A stretch of 64,000 nt of DNA from Agromyces ramosus (GCF_004216665.1 NZ_SGWY01000003.1:496001-560000), one strand, 5' to 3'; counted from the stretch's first letter, positions 36,004 through 45,415 are shown. Notes: a model not told the origin generated them from the letters alone. Numbers and translations are program-made.

Positions 36004-37536
36004 TCACGCCCCGGTGGTGACCGACCCGTCGTCGTCGAGCGCACCCGGGTAGAGGTCGTCGAGCAGGCCGAGCGCGATATCGCCGAGCACCTCCTCGAGC
36101 TCCCGTTGCAGCGCTTCCGACCCCTCGCCGCGTCGCGACCAGAGCACCGCCAGCCGATCCTGGTCGGCCACCACCGCCTCGACGACCATCGGCCTCCAGT
36201 GCGGCGGATACTCGCCCTCGTGCCAAGCGCCCCGGCCGCGGCCGTAGTGCGCGACCGCCAGGTAGCGCAGCAGGGCTGAGGTCACCAGCCCGTCGAGGAA
36301 CGCCGCCTCCCACCGCAGGCTCGACTCGTCGCGGCCGCGCACGACGTTGACACCTTCCGCGACGCCCGCGCCCCCGAGCGCACCGAGGATCGCGCCGACG
36401 ATCATGCCGGCACCGAACGTGAGCCCGCCGGCGATGAGGTCGGCGCCGAGGCCCGTGAGCGCGCCCGAGATGATGCCACCGACGGCGGCCGTGCGCGTCG
36501 TGTCGAGCGGCGCATCGACGTGCATGTCGCCCGCCACCCGCTCGAGCACCTCGTCGGCGGCCCGCCCCTCGAGTCGGTGGATCGCGATGAGCCGCTCCAT
36601 GCCCTGCCGCAGGTCGGCCTGCAGGCGAGCGGCCATCTGCTCCGCGGCATCCGCTCGCGACTGCGTTCGCGCCGGGCTCGGCAGGCCGAGCGAGCCGCCC
36701 ACCCGCTTCGCGAGCGGCTCCGTCGGCAGCGTCACCCGATCGGCGGCCGCCCGCGCGATCGGCCCGGCGAGCGCGGCGATGGCGGCGTCGAACTCGTCCA
36801 TGCGGAGGTCGCGCCAGGCGGCCGACAATCGGGTGAAGGCCGGCCGCGAGGCATCCGGCACCAGCGGTTCGATCGCCGCGAAGAGCGTGAACTCCTGCAC
36901 CCAGCAGCGGGCGAACGCGTCGAAGGCGAGCACCTCGCGCACGTGGCCGGATGCGGCGAGCGCGGCACGCCAGCGCGCGGCATCCGCTTCTTCAGCGGTC
37001 CGCTCGCGCGGCGGACCGGTCTGGTTCAGCAGCACGAGCACGGGCTTGCCGATCCAGTCGAGCACCTCGAGCTCGGGGGCGAGGTAGCCGGCGTCGGCGG
37101 GCGCCTCGGCCGCGTTCACGAGGTAGAGCACCACGTCGGCCTGCTCGGCGACGTTGCGCACGGCGAGCTGGCTGAGCCACAGCACGCGGTCCTGGTAGCG
37201 GTCCCACACCTGCGACAGGAACCACCCGATGGGGTTCCCGTCCTGCCGCAGCCGGCGCGCGAGCCGCACGCTGTCACCGAAGCCCGGGGTGTCCCACAGC
37301 GTGAGCAGGTCGCCGTCGGTCGTCTGCACGAGCGGGAACGGCGTCGCCTCGGCGGTGACGTGCGGGGCGTCGCGCACCTCGCCGACGTCGCGTCCGAGCA
37401 GCGTGCGCGCGAGCGTCGTCTTGCCCGCGTTGGTGTGCGAGATGAGCGAGAGCGACACGGCGCCGGCGTCGAGGCCGGGTATCTCGCGCCCGCTCGCCTG
37501 CTGATTCAGCCCAGCGGATGCCGCGTGCTCGCTCAT
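36004..37536 (-). CDS. GTPase with DUF3482 domain
   Basis: This 510-residue protein has a G domain at its N-terminus: G1 SHTNAGKTTLARTLLG (about 34-47), G3 LWDTPGFGDSVRL and the G4-like VLLNQTGPP. The C-terminal half is the DUF3482 region, with hydrophobic, Gly-rich hairpins (GGIISGALTGLGADLIAGGLTFGAGMIVGAILGALGGAGVAEG) that look membrane-inserting. Its ATG overlaps the TGA of the DUF2868 gene (ATGA), so the two are translated together. The pair is known from proteobacteria; its role is not established. Confidence 0.9.
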   Translation of the reverse strand: MSEHAASAGLNQQASGREIPGLDAGAVSLSLISHTNAGKTTLARTLLGRDVGEVRDAPHVTAEATPFPLVQTTDGDLLTLWDTPGFGDSVRLARRLRQDGNPIGWFLSQVWDRYQDRVLWLSQLAVRNVAEQADVVLYLVNAAEAPADAGYLAPELEVLDWIGKPVLVLLNQTGPPRERTAEEADAARWRAALAASGHVREVLAFDAFARCWVQEFTLFAAIEPLVPDASRPAFTRLSAAWRDLRMDEFDAAIAALAGPIARAAADRVTLPTEPLAKRVGGSLGLPSPARTQSRADAAEQMAARLQADLRQGMERLIAIHRLEGRAADEVLERVAGDMHVDAPLDTTRTAAVGGIISGALTGLGADLIAGGLTFGAGMIVGAILGALGGAGVAEGVNVVRGRDESSLRWEAAFLDGLVTSALLRYLAVAHYGRGRGAWHEGEYPPHWRPMVVEAVVADQDRLAVLWSRRGEGSEALQRELEEVLGDIALGLLDDLYPGALDDDGSVTTGA

Positions 37537-39044
37537 GCCCGTCGCCTCGGGTCTTGCGTCGTCGCTTCGCCGTCGTGCGCGGATGCCGCGTCGGCGAGCT
37601 GCGCCTCGGCCGCCGCCAGGTCGGGGTCGGCGAGGTCGACGAACACCGGCACGCCGCCGTGTGCCTTGACCAGCTCGCGCCACACGGCGCGACGCTCCTC
37701 GCGGCGGGCGTCACCGCCACCCCAGCGAGCCACGAACGCGGACTCATCGACGAGCACGACGGTGGGTCCAGATGCCGCACCGCCGCCGCCGGTCGCGGCG
37801 CCGAGCTGCCTGAGGAACGCGCCGTGCGCATCGGCTTCGGGCGTGGCCGTGAGGCTGAACAGCGGCAGGCGGATCTCGGGCCCGCCCGCGAACCCCGTGC
37901 CCGCGGCAGCCGTCACCGGACCCACCCATTCGTCGTCGCCCCACCCGACGGGTTCGTCGACGGCCGGGGCGGCGTTGCCGTAGGCCCGCGCGAGGATCGC
38001 CTCGAGCCCCGCCCGCGCCTCGGACGTGAGGGTGTAGCTGTACGGGATGACGCGCACTCGCGCGGGCTCGCCCACCCACGCGGCGACGAGCCGGCGGTAG
38101 TACGGCTCATCGAGCGGCAGCGCGACGTTCTTGGCGCGACGCCGCTCGACCAGCCCCGCGACGATGGCGAGCACCAGCCGCGGGATGATGACGACGACCG
38201 CGACCGTGCCGGCCATGAGGTGCATCCACATCGCGGCGTTCTCGCTCGCGGGCGCGCGGATCGCCTCGATCGCGGCGACGTCGGGCACCGGGATGCCGGT
38301 GAGCCAGGAGCCCGGCGCGAGTGTCACGGAGAGGAGCGCGTGCACCTGCTCGGCGCCGAGGAACGTGCTCTCCCACGACGCGCGGTACTCGAACGCAAGC
38401 CCGCGCGTGTACAGGCCGGCGAGCACGCCGAGCGCGGTCGCGGCCGCCGCGAGGTGCAGCGCCCGCGCGGCGCGCGCGCCGTACAGCGGTGCGGCGACGC
38501 GCGCCCACTCGCGGGGCAGCGCGGCGAGCACGGTGCGGCGGGCGGCGGTCCCGGCATCCGCTCGGCTGCTGTCGCCGAGGCCGCCGCGCACCGACGCGAT
38601 GCGGATCACGAGCGCTCGCAGCGGGCCGACCGCCCCGCCGCGGAGCACCAGCGGACGCACGAGCAGCCAGACGTACACGACCAGGTTCCACGCGACGAGC
38701 GCGAACACGGGCGGGGCGAGCAGGTTGATGCTCGACCCGCCACCGACCCGGTCGATGAGCACGCCGAACGCGAACGCGGCGACCACCGTCACGACGCCCA
38801 CCCACGGCCGCCACCGGATGCCGCGCACCGTGCGCGTCACGGCGGGCTGGCGCGTGCCGATGCGCTCGAGCACGAGCTGCGCGCGCCGCCCGAGGAACAC
38901 CTCGGCGCTCGCCCGCTCCCCCACGATGGCCGCCGCCGCCCGACTCGCCCACTCGCGGTCGGCATCCGTCCACAGCACGCGATCGCGGTCGGCCGTCTCG
39001 ACGGCGCGCGCCGCGGTCGTGTCGAGGGCGGCGGACTCGTCCAT
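37533..39044 (-). CDS. DUF2868 membrane protein, partner of the DUF3482 GTPase
   Basis: This protein of 503 residues has a helical N-terminus (VFLGRRAQLVLERIG), three to five transmembrane helices between residues about 75 and 310 (VGVVTVVAAFAFGVLI, LLAPPVFALVAWNLVVYVWLL, ALHLAAAATALGVLAGLY, AAMWMHLMAGTVAVVVIIPRLVLAIV) and a soluble C-terminal alpha/beta domain. It matches DUF2868. Its stop codon overlaps the start of the GTPase gene. The ATG at 39044 (MDESAALDTT) was preferred to one ten codons upstream. The two proteins probably form a membrane complex driven by GTP (inference). Confidence 0.85.
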   Translation of the reverse strand: MDESAALDTTAARAVETADRDRVLWTDADREWASRAAAAIVGERASAEVFLGRRAQLVLERIGTRQPAVTRTVRGIRWRPWVGVVTVVAAFAFGVLIDRVGGGSSINLLAPPVFALVAWNLVVYVWLLVRPLVLRGGAVGPLRALVIRIASVRGGLGDSSRADAGTAARRTVLAALPREWARVAAPLYGARAARALHLAAAATALGVLAGLYTRGLAFEYRASWESTFLGAEQVHALLSVTLAPGSWLTGIPVPDVAAIEAIRAPASENAAMWMHLMAGTVAVVVIIPRLVLAIVAGLVERRRAKNVALPLDEPYYRRLVAAWVGEPARVRVIPYSYTLTSEARAGLEAILARAYGNAAPAVDEPVGWGDDEWVGPVTAAAGTGFAGGPEIRLPLFSLTATPEADAHGAFLRQLGAATGGGGAASGPTVVLVDESAFVARWGGGDARREERRAVWRELVKAHGGVPVFVDLADPDLAAAEAQLADAASAHDGEATTQDPRRRA

Positions 39045-39209
39045 ATCGCGGAGTCTATTCCGGGGTAGCCACATTGCGGTGTGATGGCTGCCCGCGATCA
39101 GCCATGTACAGACTGCCGAGTTGATGCGCAGCTGAAGTTGAGGATCCGAGTTAACGCAACGAGCTACTGGCGGCTAAGCGCAGCGAGACTCACGGAATGC
39201 GACGCGCCT

Positions 39210-39917
39210 ATGCTGAGCGGCGTGACAGACGATCGGCACAACGAGCAACGGTTTGAGTTCGGGTTGGTTCCCGACTCGCCCGAGACGCGTCTCTTCGTCG
39301 AGCTGAGCCACTTCGCAGGGGGAGATCTCTCACCCGCGGCGACCGCTCTAGGGCTCGCGACCGAGTTCTATGAACGCGAGGAGGCAGACACCGCTGGATT
39401 CCTTGTCGACTCGGCTGTTGTCGCCTACTGCCGGGCATTCGTCACCTCATCGGTGCGCGGAACTCGATCGCTGGAGAGCCACATCGCCACCCCTGCAGAG
39501 TTCACCGCACTCCACCAGACCATTCGTACGTACCGCAACACCACAGTCGCTCACTCGCAAAGTGAGCTCTCCATGACGTGGCCCCTCGTCGTCATCGACC
39601 GGAGTCAGGGCGGAAAGCCAACCGTGTGGGGGCCGACATTGGGCCAGCCGCTTCCGTGGACCATCGTCGAGGACTTCCGGCGCCTCGTCGATAGACTGCT
39701 CGATCTGCTCCACGAGATGATCGAGGATCTTCGGGTGCGGCTGGAGGCTGACATCCGATTGATGAGTGGCCGCACTCAGATTCCTGCCGAAGCACCATTC
39801 GTGGCGGCGTTGGATCGCGACTTCACCGCCCGAACGCAGCGGCAGCCCTACCCACTCCGGCAGACTCTCTACTGGTCGCGTACGGAGGCTCGGGTCGAGC
39901 CTGACAAGGGCGCATAG
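39210..39917 (+). CDS. Uncharacterised protein with HEPN-like RX5H motif
   Basis: The product of about 235 residues is largely helical. The segment IRTYRNTTVAHSQSEL contains Arg109 and His115 in an R-N-X4-H arrangement, close to the RX4-6H motif of HEPN ribonucleases and of AbiU2-like proteins; helices on both sides fit a HEPN bundle. No partner nucleotidyltransferase gene is adjacent. The start is unsure: ATG at 39210 and GTG at 39222 are both possible, and the frame is open to 39081. This is the first gene after the ordinary chromosomal block and may be part of the defence region (inference). Confidence 0.6.
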   Translation: MLSGVTDDRHNEQRFEFGLVPDSPETRLFVELSHFAGGDLSPAATALGLATEFYEREEADTAGFLVDSAVVAYCRAFVTSSVRGTRSLESHIATPAEFTALHQTIRTYRNTTVAHSQSELSMTWPLVVIDRSQGGKPTVWGPTLGQPLPWTIVEDFRRLVDRLLDLLHEMIEDLRVRLEADIRLMSGRTQIPAEAPFVAALDRDFTARTQRQPYPLRQTLYWSRTEARVEPDKGA

Positions 39918-40046
39918 AGCGCCATTGGACCGCGTCCACCCTCGTTACCCGGCGAAATGCATCACGGCTCCACCACATCCGACCGACACAGCCACTTCCA
40001 GCCCAGAGGCGAGCGCGGCGTCGCGCTTTGTCCGTCGTGCTCAGCC

Positions 40047-41615
40047 CTAACTGGAGATTGGGAGAAGGGAACCGCCACTCAGCAGCGGGTCGGTACGCCG
40101 CTCGCTTTCGGGGAGGTCCATTGCTGCGGCAAGAAGGTTGCCGAGCCGGGAAGCGTCCTCCAACCCTTGGCCGTTTCCCGCCCAGTCGTCGAAGGTGAGC
40201 CTGATGTTCTCCTCCATGGTGATGATGTCCAAGACGGGCCCTCGCTTGTCTCGCTCGCGGAACCGCACGTAGCGTACGTCCGAGAGCGGGAACTCGCGCT
40301 CGATAGCGCCCTGTTTGCGCACTGCGTTCTGTGCCGAGATGAAGAAGCGTTCCGGCGTCACTCCGAGGTAGGCGTTCTCGCCGACGAGGCGGTCGATATT
40401 GACGTCGGCGATGGCCAGTAGCGGTTCCTCGTCGCGCATGGCCCAGCGAAGGATCCGCAGGACCTCCTCGGGCACAGCCTCGCTGAACACCGCGAGAGGC
40501 GGGTCAAGGGGAACAGGTCTCGTGTACGCGACATTGCGAAGCTCTGCAACCCGTTCGGCCAACGCCGCAGCCATGGCAACGGCGTCCCGGATGCTCCGAC
40601 GTTTGGTGGTGAACGGCAGACTGCGCTCGCCCGGCAACTCAGCGATCAGACGACACTGACGTTCAAGACCAGCGAGAAGGTCGGCCACGTCCGTCATGGC
40701 TCGTGTGTGCTCTCGCTCAGTCTCGGCAACCACTTCAGCCAGAAGTCGTTCATTCTCGACGGCACTCGCCTCATCGCGGCTGATGTGTCCGGCACGCAAG
40801 ACCTGCGCTCGGTACCAGGACCACTCCGCCATGAGCATGCCGTGCGAGTCGGCGAGGATCTGTTCGATGTTCTTCTGTATGTGGGCTCGTCGTGTCGCGC
40901 TGTCAGTATCGAGCGCCTTGATGTGGCCGCGCACCAACGACATGAAGAGATGCCGCTGCTTGCGAAGGTCTGCGTCCTTGGTCGCGATTGAGGCGAAGAC
41001 GTGGTCGTTCACGGCGCCCGCCGCTTCGGCTTCACGCACAGCGCGCATCGTCGTCTCGTGAAGGCCGAGCAGCGTCGCCCACTGGTCCTCGTGCAGAGCA
41101 CGGAGTACATCGCGAGTGAGTTCGATGTTCTCGTCCAGACGACGTGAGATCGATGCCAACTGCACCTGAATCGCGAGGAGGGCGGCGGCCGGTCCGATTG
41201 CAGCGAGGATTCCTACGCTCTGCGCGCCTGTCGCCGGTGCCCAGCGCACCGAGTGGGCGATCTTCCCGTCGCTCGTGACGAGCGAACCGAGGTTCCAGCC
41301 ACCCGAGGTCATCGGTTGCGCCGTATTGAGCGCCTCCAAGGTCTCGGGCGCCAAACGCACCAGCCCTTGCACGTCCATCGCATTCTGTATGCCTTGCGCC
41401 GCCAAATTGCCGAGGCCCGACGCCATTGCCAGCTTGTCGGCTAAGCGCTGGGTGGTCTGAGCGCTCAGCATCTCGAAGGGGATCAATTTGAGGTCGTCGG
41501 GTGCGTGGTCTGCGAAGAGCACGGCCACCCCCAGCTCGATCTCAACCAAGCTGACCATCGGCTCATCGATCGGTGCGACTGCTGCTTCGCTGGGTCCTGA
41601 TTCTGACAATGACAC
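40047..41615 (-). CDS. Uncharacterised protein with PH-like C-terminal region
   Basis: This 522-residue protein begins at GTG 41615 after GAGGAAGAG. The middle is mostly alpha-helical and probably coiled-coil (ASISRRLDENIELTRDVLRALHEDQ, NERLLAEVVAETEREHTRAMTD). A weakly hydrophobic stretch (VGILAAIGPAAALLAIQVQL) may touch membrane. The last 100 residues (GENAYLGVTPERFFISAQNAVRKQGAIEREFPLSDVRYVRFRERDKRGPVLDIITMEE) look like a bacterial PH-type beta barrel. I do not recognise the family. Confidence 0.68.
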   Translation of the reverse strand: MSLSESGPSEAAVAPIDEPMVSLVEIELGVAVLFADHAPDDLKLIPFEMLSAQTTQRLADKLAMASGLGNLAAQGIQNAMDVQGLVRLAPETLEALNTAQPMTSGGWNLGSLVTSDGKIAHSVRWAPATGAQSVGILAAIGPAAALLAIQVQLASISRRLDENIELTRDVLRALHEDQWATLLGLHETTMRAVREAEAAGAVNDHVFASIATKDADLRKQRHLFMSLVRGHIKALDTDSATRRAHIQKNIEQILADSHGMLMAEWSWYRAQVLRAGHISRDEASAVENERLLAEVVAETEREHTRAMTDVADLLAGLERQCRLIAELPGERSLPFTTKRRSIRDAVAMAAALAERVAELRNVAYTRPVPLDPPLAVFSEAVPEEVLRILRWAMRDEEPLLAIADVNIDRLVGENAYLGVTPERFFISAQNAVRKQGAIEREFPLSDVRYVRFRERDKRGPVLDIITMEENIRLTFDDWAGNGQGLEDASRLGNLLAAAMDLPESERRTDPLLSGGSLLPISS

Positions 41616-41796
41616 GAATACTCTTCCTCGCTCGGCTCGAGCAATCTACGGGAAGGAGACTCATGCGGTTTGCGATGGTCTCGCGTGCGAACTGACCGTC
41701 GCCTAGTCAGTCTTCTCATACCTGATTGACGACGAGATCCTGCGCGCCTATCGCAACCCGCGCGGGCATCGGCATTCTGCGACGGCTTCACGATGA

Positions 41797-42207
41797 TCAT
41801 AGGAGCAGACCGACCCGCCCTTGGCGAGCGGGACCATCCCGGCGCCGCGCCCGCCGATCGCGGTGCCGGGCATGCCGCTCATCCAGCTGCACGATCCGCC
41901 GTCGCAGCACGGTGAGCAACGCCACCACGTGCCGGCGTCGGTGCGGCTCCAGCGCGCCACCCGCATCGAGCGCGCCGGCCCGGTCGGCGATGGAGCGCAA
42001 GCGGATCACGGTGTCGCGCCGCCACGCCTGGTAGGCGTCGTCGGGGCGGGCTGCGAGCCGATCGAACCGGTCGTCGATGATCGCGAGGCGCAGCTCGAGT
42101 GCCTGTACGTCGGCGAAGAACTGCAGGCGGTCGATGTGATCGACCGGTATGCCGTCGGCGCGAAGCTGCGCGTCCAGGCGTGCGGTGAGGGGTGAGTCCG
42201 AGCCCAT
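41797..42207 (-). CDS. Small helical protein, function unknown
   Basis: The 136-residue product (MGSDSPLTARLDAQLRADGIPVDHIDRLQFFADVQALELRLAIIDDRFDRLAARPDDAYQAWRRDTVIRL) is helical and charged with an Arg-rich tail. AAGGAG lies seven bases before the ATG at 42207, a good initiation site. Its GC content is high, unlike the genes on its right, so it may be the last chromosomal gene before the island. No family recognised. Confidence 0.62.
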   Translation of the reverse strand: MGSDSPLTARLDAQLRADGIPVDHIDRLQFFADVQALELRLAIIDDRFDRLAARPDDAYQAWRRDTVIRLRSIADRAGALDAGGALEPHRRRHVVALLTVLRRRIVQLDERHARHRDRRARRRDGPARQGRVGLLL

Positions 42208-42771
42208 GTCGGTGCTCCTTGCTGACTCCAGCCGTAGCCGAAGATTCCGACGCTAGTGCGCGCCACCGACATCCACTCGCTACGGCAGCAGAGGTGCCTT
42301 ACACCCGCTAGCGCGGATGCTGCAAAATCCGCCGCAAGAGAATGCACCACCATCAGCATCTTCCGCGAACCAGGCGCAATTGCGCTCCCATGCAAATAGC
42401 GCCAGAGACCACCCGAGGCACCGTCAAGTGGGACGCTGCGGCAAGGTCGCGCTCAACTGCCGACCCAAAGGGGCCGCGCTCGATTGGCCCCACCCACCCA
42501 CGGGAACGAGGCGCAATAGGCGATTCCAAGCATGCATCGCAGCAGGCGTGGAATCGCCCGCACCGCTCTCAAGCCGGTAGGAGGCCGCGGGTGCGGGGCC
42601 TGAGAAGGGGTCAGACACACAGCACTACTGGGACACAATGAGGGGTGCACATCTCTCACGAAAACCGGCAGATGCAGCATGCCCCGCATGCGGGATTCGT
42701 CGGGTCGCGAGGTGGGGTCAACCGCGTCGATCGCCCGGGAGCCGCTCGCAAGCTCGTCTATCTTTGGTGAC
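42208..42771. other. Gap at the left border of the island, with an inverted repeat
   Basis: I see no gene in these 564 bases. GGCGATTCCA at 42519-42528 is repeated in inverse as TGGAATCGCC at 42549-42558 with 20 bases between, a possible hairpin or protein-binding site. GCATGCCCCGCATGC near 42676-42691 is another short dyad. TATCTTTGGTGACATG just before the next gene may include its -10 region. No tRNA gene or integrase is visible. Confidence 0.5.
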
Positions 42772-44766
42772 ATGCGGAACGATGCCGACCTGGTTAGCCT
42801 GCTCACCCCGTCCACGGAGACGAGTCCGGAGGACCGGCTCTACGAACTTGCCAACACAATCTCGAACATCGTCAGTAGCTATGACGATCCTTACGACGCG
42901 TTCGCGGAATTGCTGCAGAACGCACTCGACGCAGTTGCCGAACGCTCGACCCGCGGAGAGAAGGACTATGTCCCAAGGGTTCAGGTGAGTGTCGACAGGA
43001 GTAACCGAACCCTCTCGGTCGAGGACAATGGCACTGGGATCGCGTGGCAGGATCACCAAGCGGCAGTGCGTCCCAATTACTCGCTCAAGAGGCGCCTCGG
43101 CCAGAGCACCTCGCGCGGCGAGAAGGGAGCCGCGCTGACGTTCTTGCAATTCGGCGGTGCTGAGTTCAGCCTTTCGAGTCGTTCCGGAGGAGAACAAGGC
43201 TGGTCCTACACGCTCAGCGACGGGCGCGACTGGTTCGAAGAGACGGTCAAACTCCTCGAGGACGGGCGCGTGTTCGACGATAAATTGGGAGAGTTCCCCG
43301 TTTCAAGCTTTTCTCTTGGGCCTCTGGATGAGAAGGACACTCTCACTCAAGGCACCAGAGCCTCGGTTAAGTTCATCGACGACCGGCTTACGGACCTGTT
43401 GGGGGAAGACTACAAAGTGGCCTTCTCGCGCCTCGAGTACTTACTCCGCACTCGTACCGGGCTGGGGTTCATGGTCCCCGATGACGACCGCGACCGTCTC
43501 GAAGAATGGCAGAAGAGTCTCGTCGTCTCGATCACGCTCGACGCCGACGACGATGCGCTCACCCCTGGGTTCCTATATCCACACGAGCTCGCCAAGCGCA
43601 GCGGATCGCGAAAGGCCTCGATGCTGACCTCTCCGACCGCGAATAGCGAATTGATGTACGACCACTTCGATAAGGCATGGCTCAAGCGCTACGTGCCCAA
43701 GGTAGTTGGGAACCCGAAGCACGCAGAGGTCATCGATCGCTTCGATGTGACCGGCTACGTCGCGTACGCCTTCAAGAATGACTGGTACGAAGAAGTCACT
43801 CAACAGCATCTTTCGCTTCCCGAGGATGCCGGCGACAGTTCGCTCTCAGAGACACTCATCCAAGTCAATGGCGGGTTCCTCGTTGCGGTCAAAGATTTCC
43901 CCACCGGTCGCCGCAAGGCGTTTCTCCACCGTTCTGGTGCAGAGCACAAGAGCCGCACGTTTGTCTGCGTGAACCTCGCTGGCGACTATAAGCCAGACTA
44001 CGGCCGGAAGAATCTGGCGTCTGACGCACATGCCTTCGTCCTAGATCTCTGTAAGGAGTTAATCGCCTTCGCTTCCGGAAAGAAGTCCAACCTCTACCGC
44101 GGAACAGCGCAGTCCACCCATTCGGCGAAGAACGCCGCCGACGCACTTGAATCTCTCAAGGAAGACGCGGTGCGCTTAACCAAGAGAGGAGTGCTGCTCG
44201 TGTCCGGCGAGCCAGACCTCCGGCGCGCGCCCGCGACCGAAACGGAGGTCGTGGCGGAGTTCCTGCGACTGGTCGCGATTGACTCTTTGCCAGGATTCCA
44301 TGTCTACGGACTCCTCGCCCGTGGAATGTTGGACGGCTACTTTGACTACACGTTGATCGACAAGGCCCATGCCTTCGATGAGTTGGACCGGCCACTCGGC
44401 GTCGCCTTCGCGGACGGCCAACCCATGAAGTACCGGGGCCAATGGATGGAGTTCAAGATCACATCGGACGGGCTGACGGACGATTTTGATCGGGACCCGG
44501 GCCAACCTGGCAAGAAGTACTTCGGTCAAGTGGACCTGCTGGTCTGCGAGTCGGTCGACAGCGCGACCGACAACTACGACATCCTCGAGGTCACTTCAGA
44601 TAACTACGAGGAGCGAAAGTACTACGGGGTCACACACATTCTCCGCAGCGCAACCAACAACGACCATGCAGTGCAGGTCATCTGCCTTCGGTCACTCCGT
44701 GCCACAATCGCCGCCCAAGTTGGTGGGTCACCACTGACGCCCGTCGAGCCGGTCGAAGGCGAGTAG
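42772..44766 (+). CDS. GHKL-type (Hsp90/MutL-like) ATPase
   Basis: This 664-residue protein shows the Bergerat ATP-binding fold at its N-terminus: Glu46 and Asn50 in AELLQNALDAV, the DXGXG-type motif EDNGTGI (Asp85, Gly87, Gly89) and the lid GEKGAALTFLQFG (116-128). The remaining 500 residues are not recognised; the end (YDILEVTSDNYEERKYYGVTHILRS) is alpha/beta. GHKL ATPases of this kind occur in several phage defence systems. The ATG at 42772 was chosen because the conserved part starts shortly after; the frame is open to 42679. Codon use is AT-richer than in the left half of the window. It is convergent with the preQ0 operon. Confidence 0.8.
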   Translation: MRNDADLVSLLTPSTETSPEDRLYELANTISNIVSSYDDPYDAFAELLQNALDAVAERSTRGEKDYVPRVQVSVDRSNRTLSVEDNGTGIAWQDHQAAVRPNYSLKRRLGQSTSRGEKGAALTFLQFGGAEFSLSSRSGGEQGWSYTLSDGRDWFEETVKLLEDGRVFDDKLGEFPVSSFSLGPLDEKDTLTQGTRASVKFIDDRLTDLLGEDYKVAFSRLEYLLRTRTGLGFMVPDDDRDRLEEWQKSLVVSITLDADDDALTPGFLYPHELAKRSGSRKASMLTSPTANSELMYDHFDKAWLKRYVPKVVGNPKHAEVIDRFDVTGYVAYAFKNDWYEEVTQQHLSLPEDAGDSSLSETLIQVNGGFLVAVKDFPTGRRKAFLHRSGAEHKSRTFVCVNLAGDYKPDYGRKNLASDAHAFVLDLCKELIAFASGKKSNLYRGTAQSTHSAKNAADALESLKEDAVRLTKRGVLLVSGEPDLRRAPATETEVVAEFLRLVAIDSLPGFHVYGLLARGMLDGYFDYTLIDKAHAFDELDRPLGVAFADGQPMKYRGQWMEFKITSDGLTDDFDRDPGQPGKKYFGQVDLLVCESVDSATDNYDILEVTSDNYEERKYYGVTHILRSATNNDHAVQVICLRSLRATIAAQVGGSPLTPVEPVEGE

Positions 44767-44824
44767 CGAGGGACGCTTTGGCAGGGGCATTCGTTTCGGG
44801 CTGGAGGCGAAGTGAAGTGAACCC

Positions 44825-45415
44825 TTACTCGATCAAGCCGCCAGTCGGAGTCGGCTCTCGATTCGCCATACGCTCGTTTCGTGCTCTACGCAGGGCCCGA
44901 ACGCCAACATAGATTGCGAGCGGCACGATCGTCGCCCATAGGATCTTGCCGACCATCTGGCCCACGATGCTCTCGAACGTCAGCGGGAATCCCGCGATCC
45001 AAAGGAAGAGCACCGTGTCTACCGGCGCGGAGACGCAGTTCGAGATGAGCGCAGCCCGAACGAAACCGCGCGGGCGAGCCCAAAGGAACACGAGCATGTC
45101 TGCGACTTCAGCGACGAGGAAGGCAACCGCAGAGGCCAACGCGAGCGCGGGCGTCGCGAGGAACCACGAAAGCGCCAAACCGACTGCCATTCCGAGGAGC
45201 ACACCGCGGACGCCGAGGTAGGTGTGGACGAAGTCGCGCGATAGGAGCGCGAATCCGGCCGCATACGTTCCCGCCGAGACTACAAGCCCGAACCCCACCG
45301 GAACCAGACCAAAGTTCGCGGAGAGGATATTCGCGGCAACGATGGCTCCAATGTAGACGGCGAGCGCGATCGCTCCACGGAACACATTGCGACGGTCATA
45401 GACCTTGGCGTTCAA
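44825..45415 (-). CDS. VUT-family (DUF165/YhhQ-like) queuosine precursor transporter
   Basis: This 196-residue protein has about six hydrophobic helices (AIALAVYIGAIVAANILSANFG, GFGLVVSAGTYAAGFALLSRDFVHTYLG, ASAVAFLVAEVADMLVFLW, AALISNCVSAPVDTVLFLWIAG). The SRDFVHTYLG and SNCVSAPVDT segments are typical of YhhQ/VUT proteins, which import preQ0 or preQ1. The start is probably TTG at 45415, with AGGAG five bases upstream, overlapping the end of folE2 by 20 bases. As the last gene of the preQ0 operon it could scavenge preQ0 for the Dpd system. Confidence 0.87.
   Translation of the reverse strand: MNAKVYDRRNVFRGAIALAVYIGAIVAANILSANFGLVPVGFGLVVSAGTYAAGFALLSRDFVHTYLGVRGVLLGMAVGLALSWFLATPALALASAVAFLVAEVADMLVFLWARPRGFVRAALISNCVSAPVDTVLFLWIAGFPLTFESIVGQMVGKILWATIVPLAIYVGVRALRRARNERMANREPTPTGGLIE

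Noticed and set aside
39045-42771. tRNA gene, integrase or attachment site marking the island border
   Set aside because: I looked for a tRNA cloverleaf and a recombinase and found neither, so the border is set only by composition.
42453-42815. Minus-strand frame of 120 codons in the border gap
   Set aside because: No ribosome binding site, low-complexity composition and overlap with the start region of the GHKL ATPase gene.
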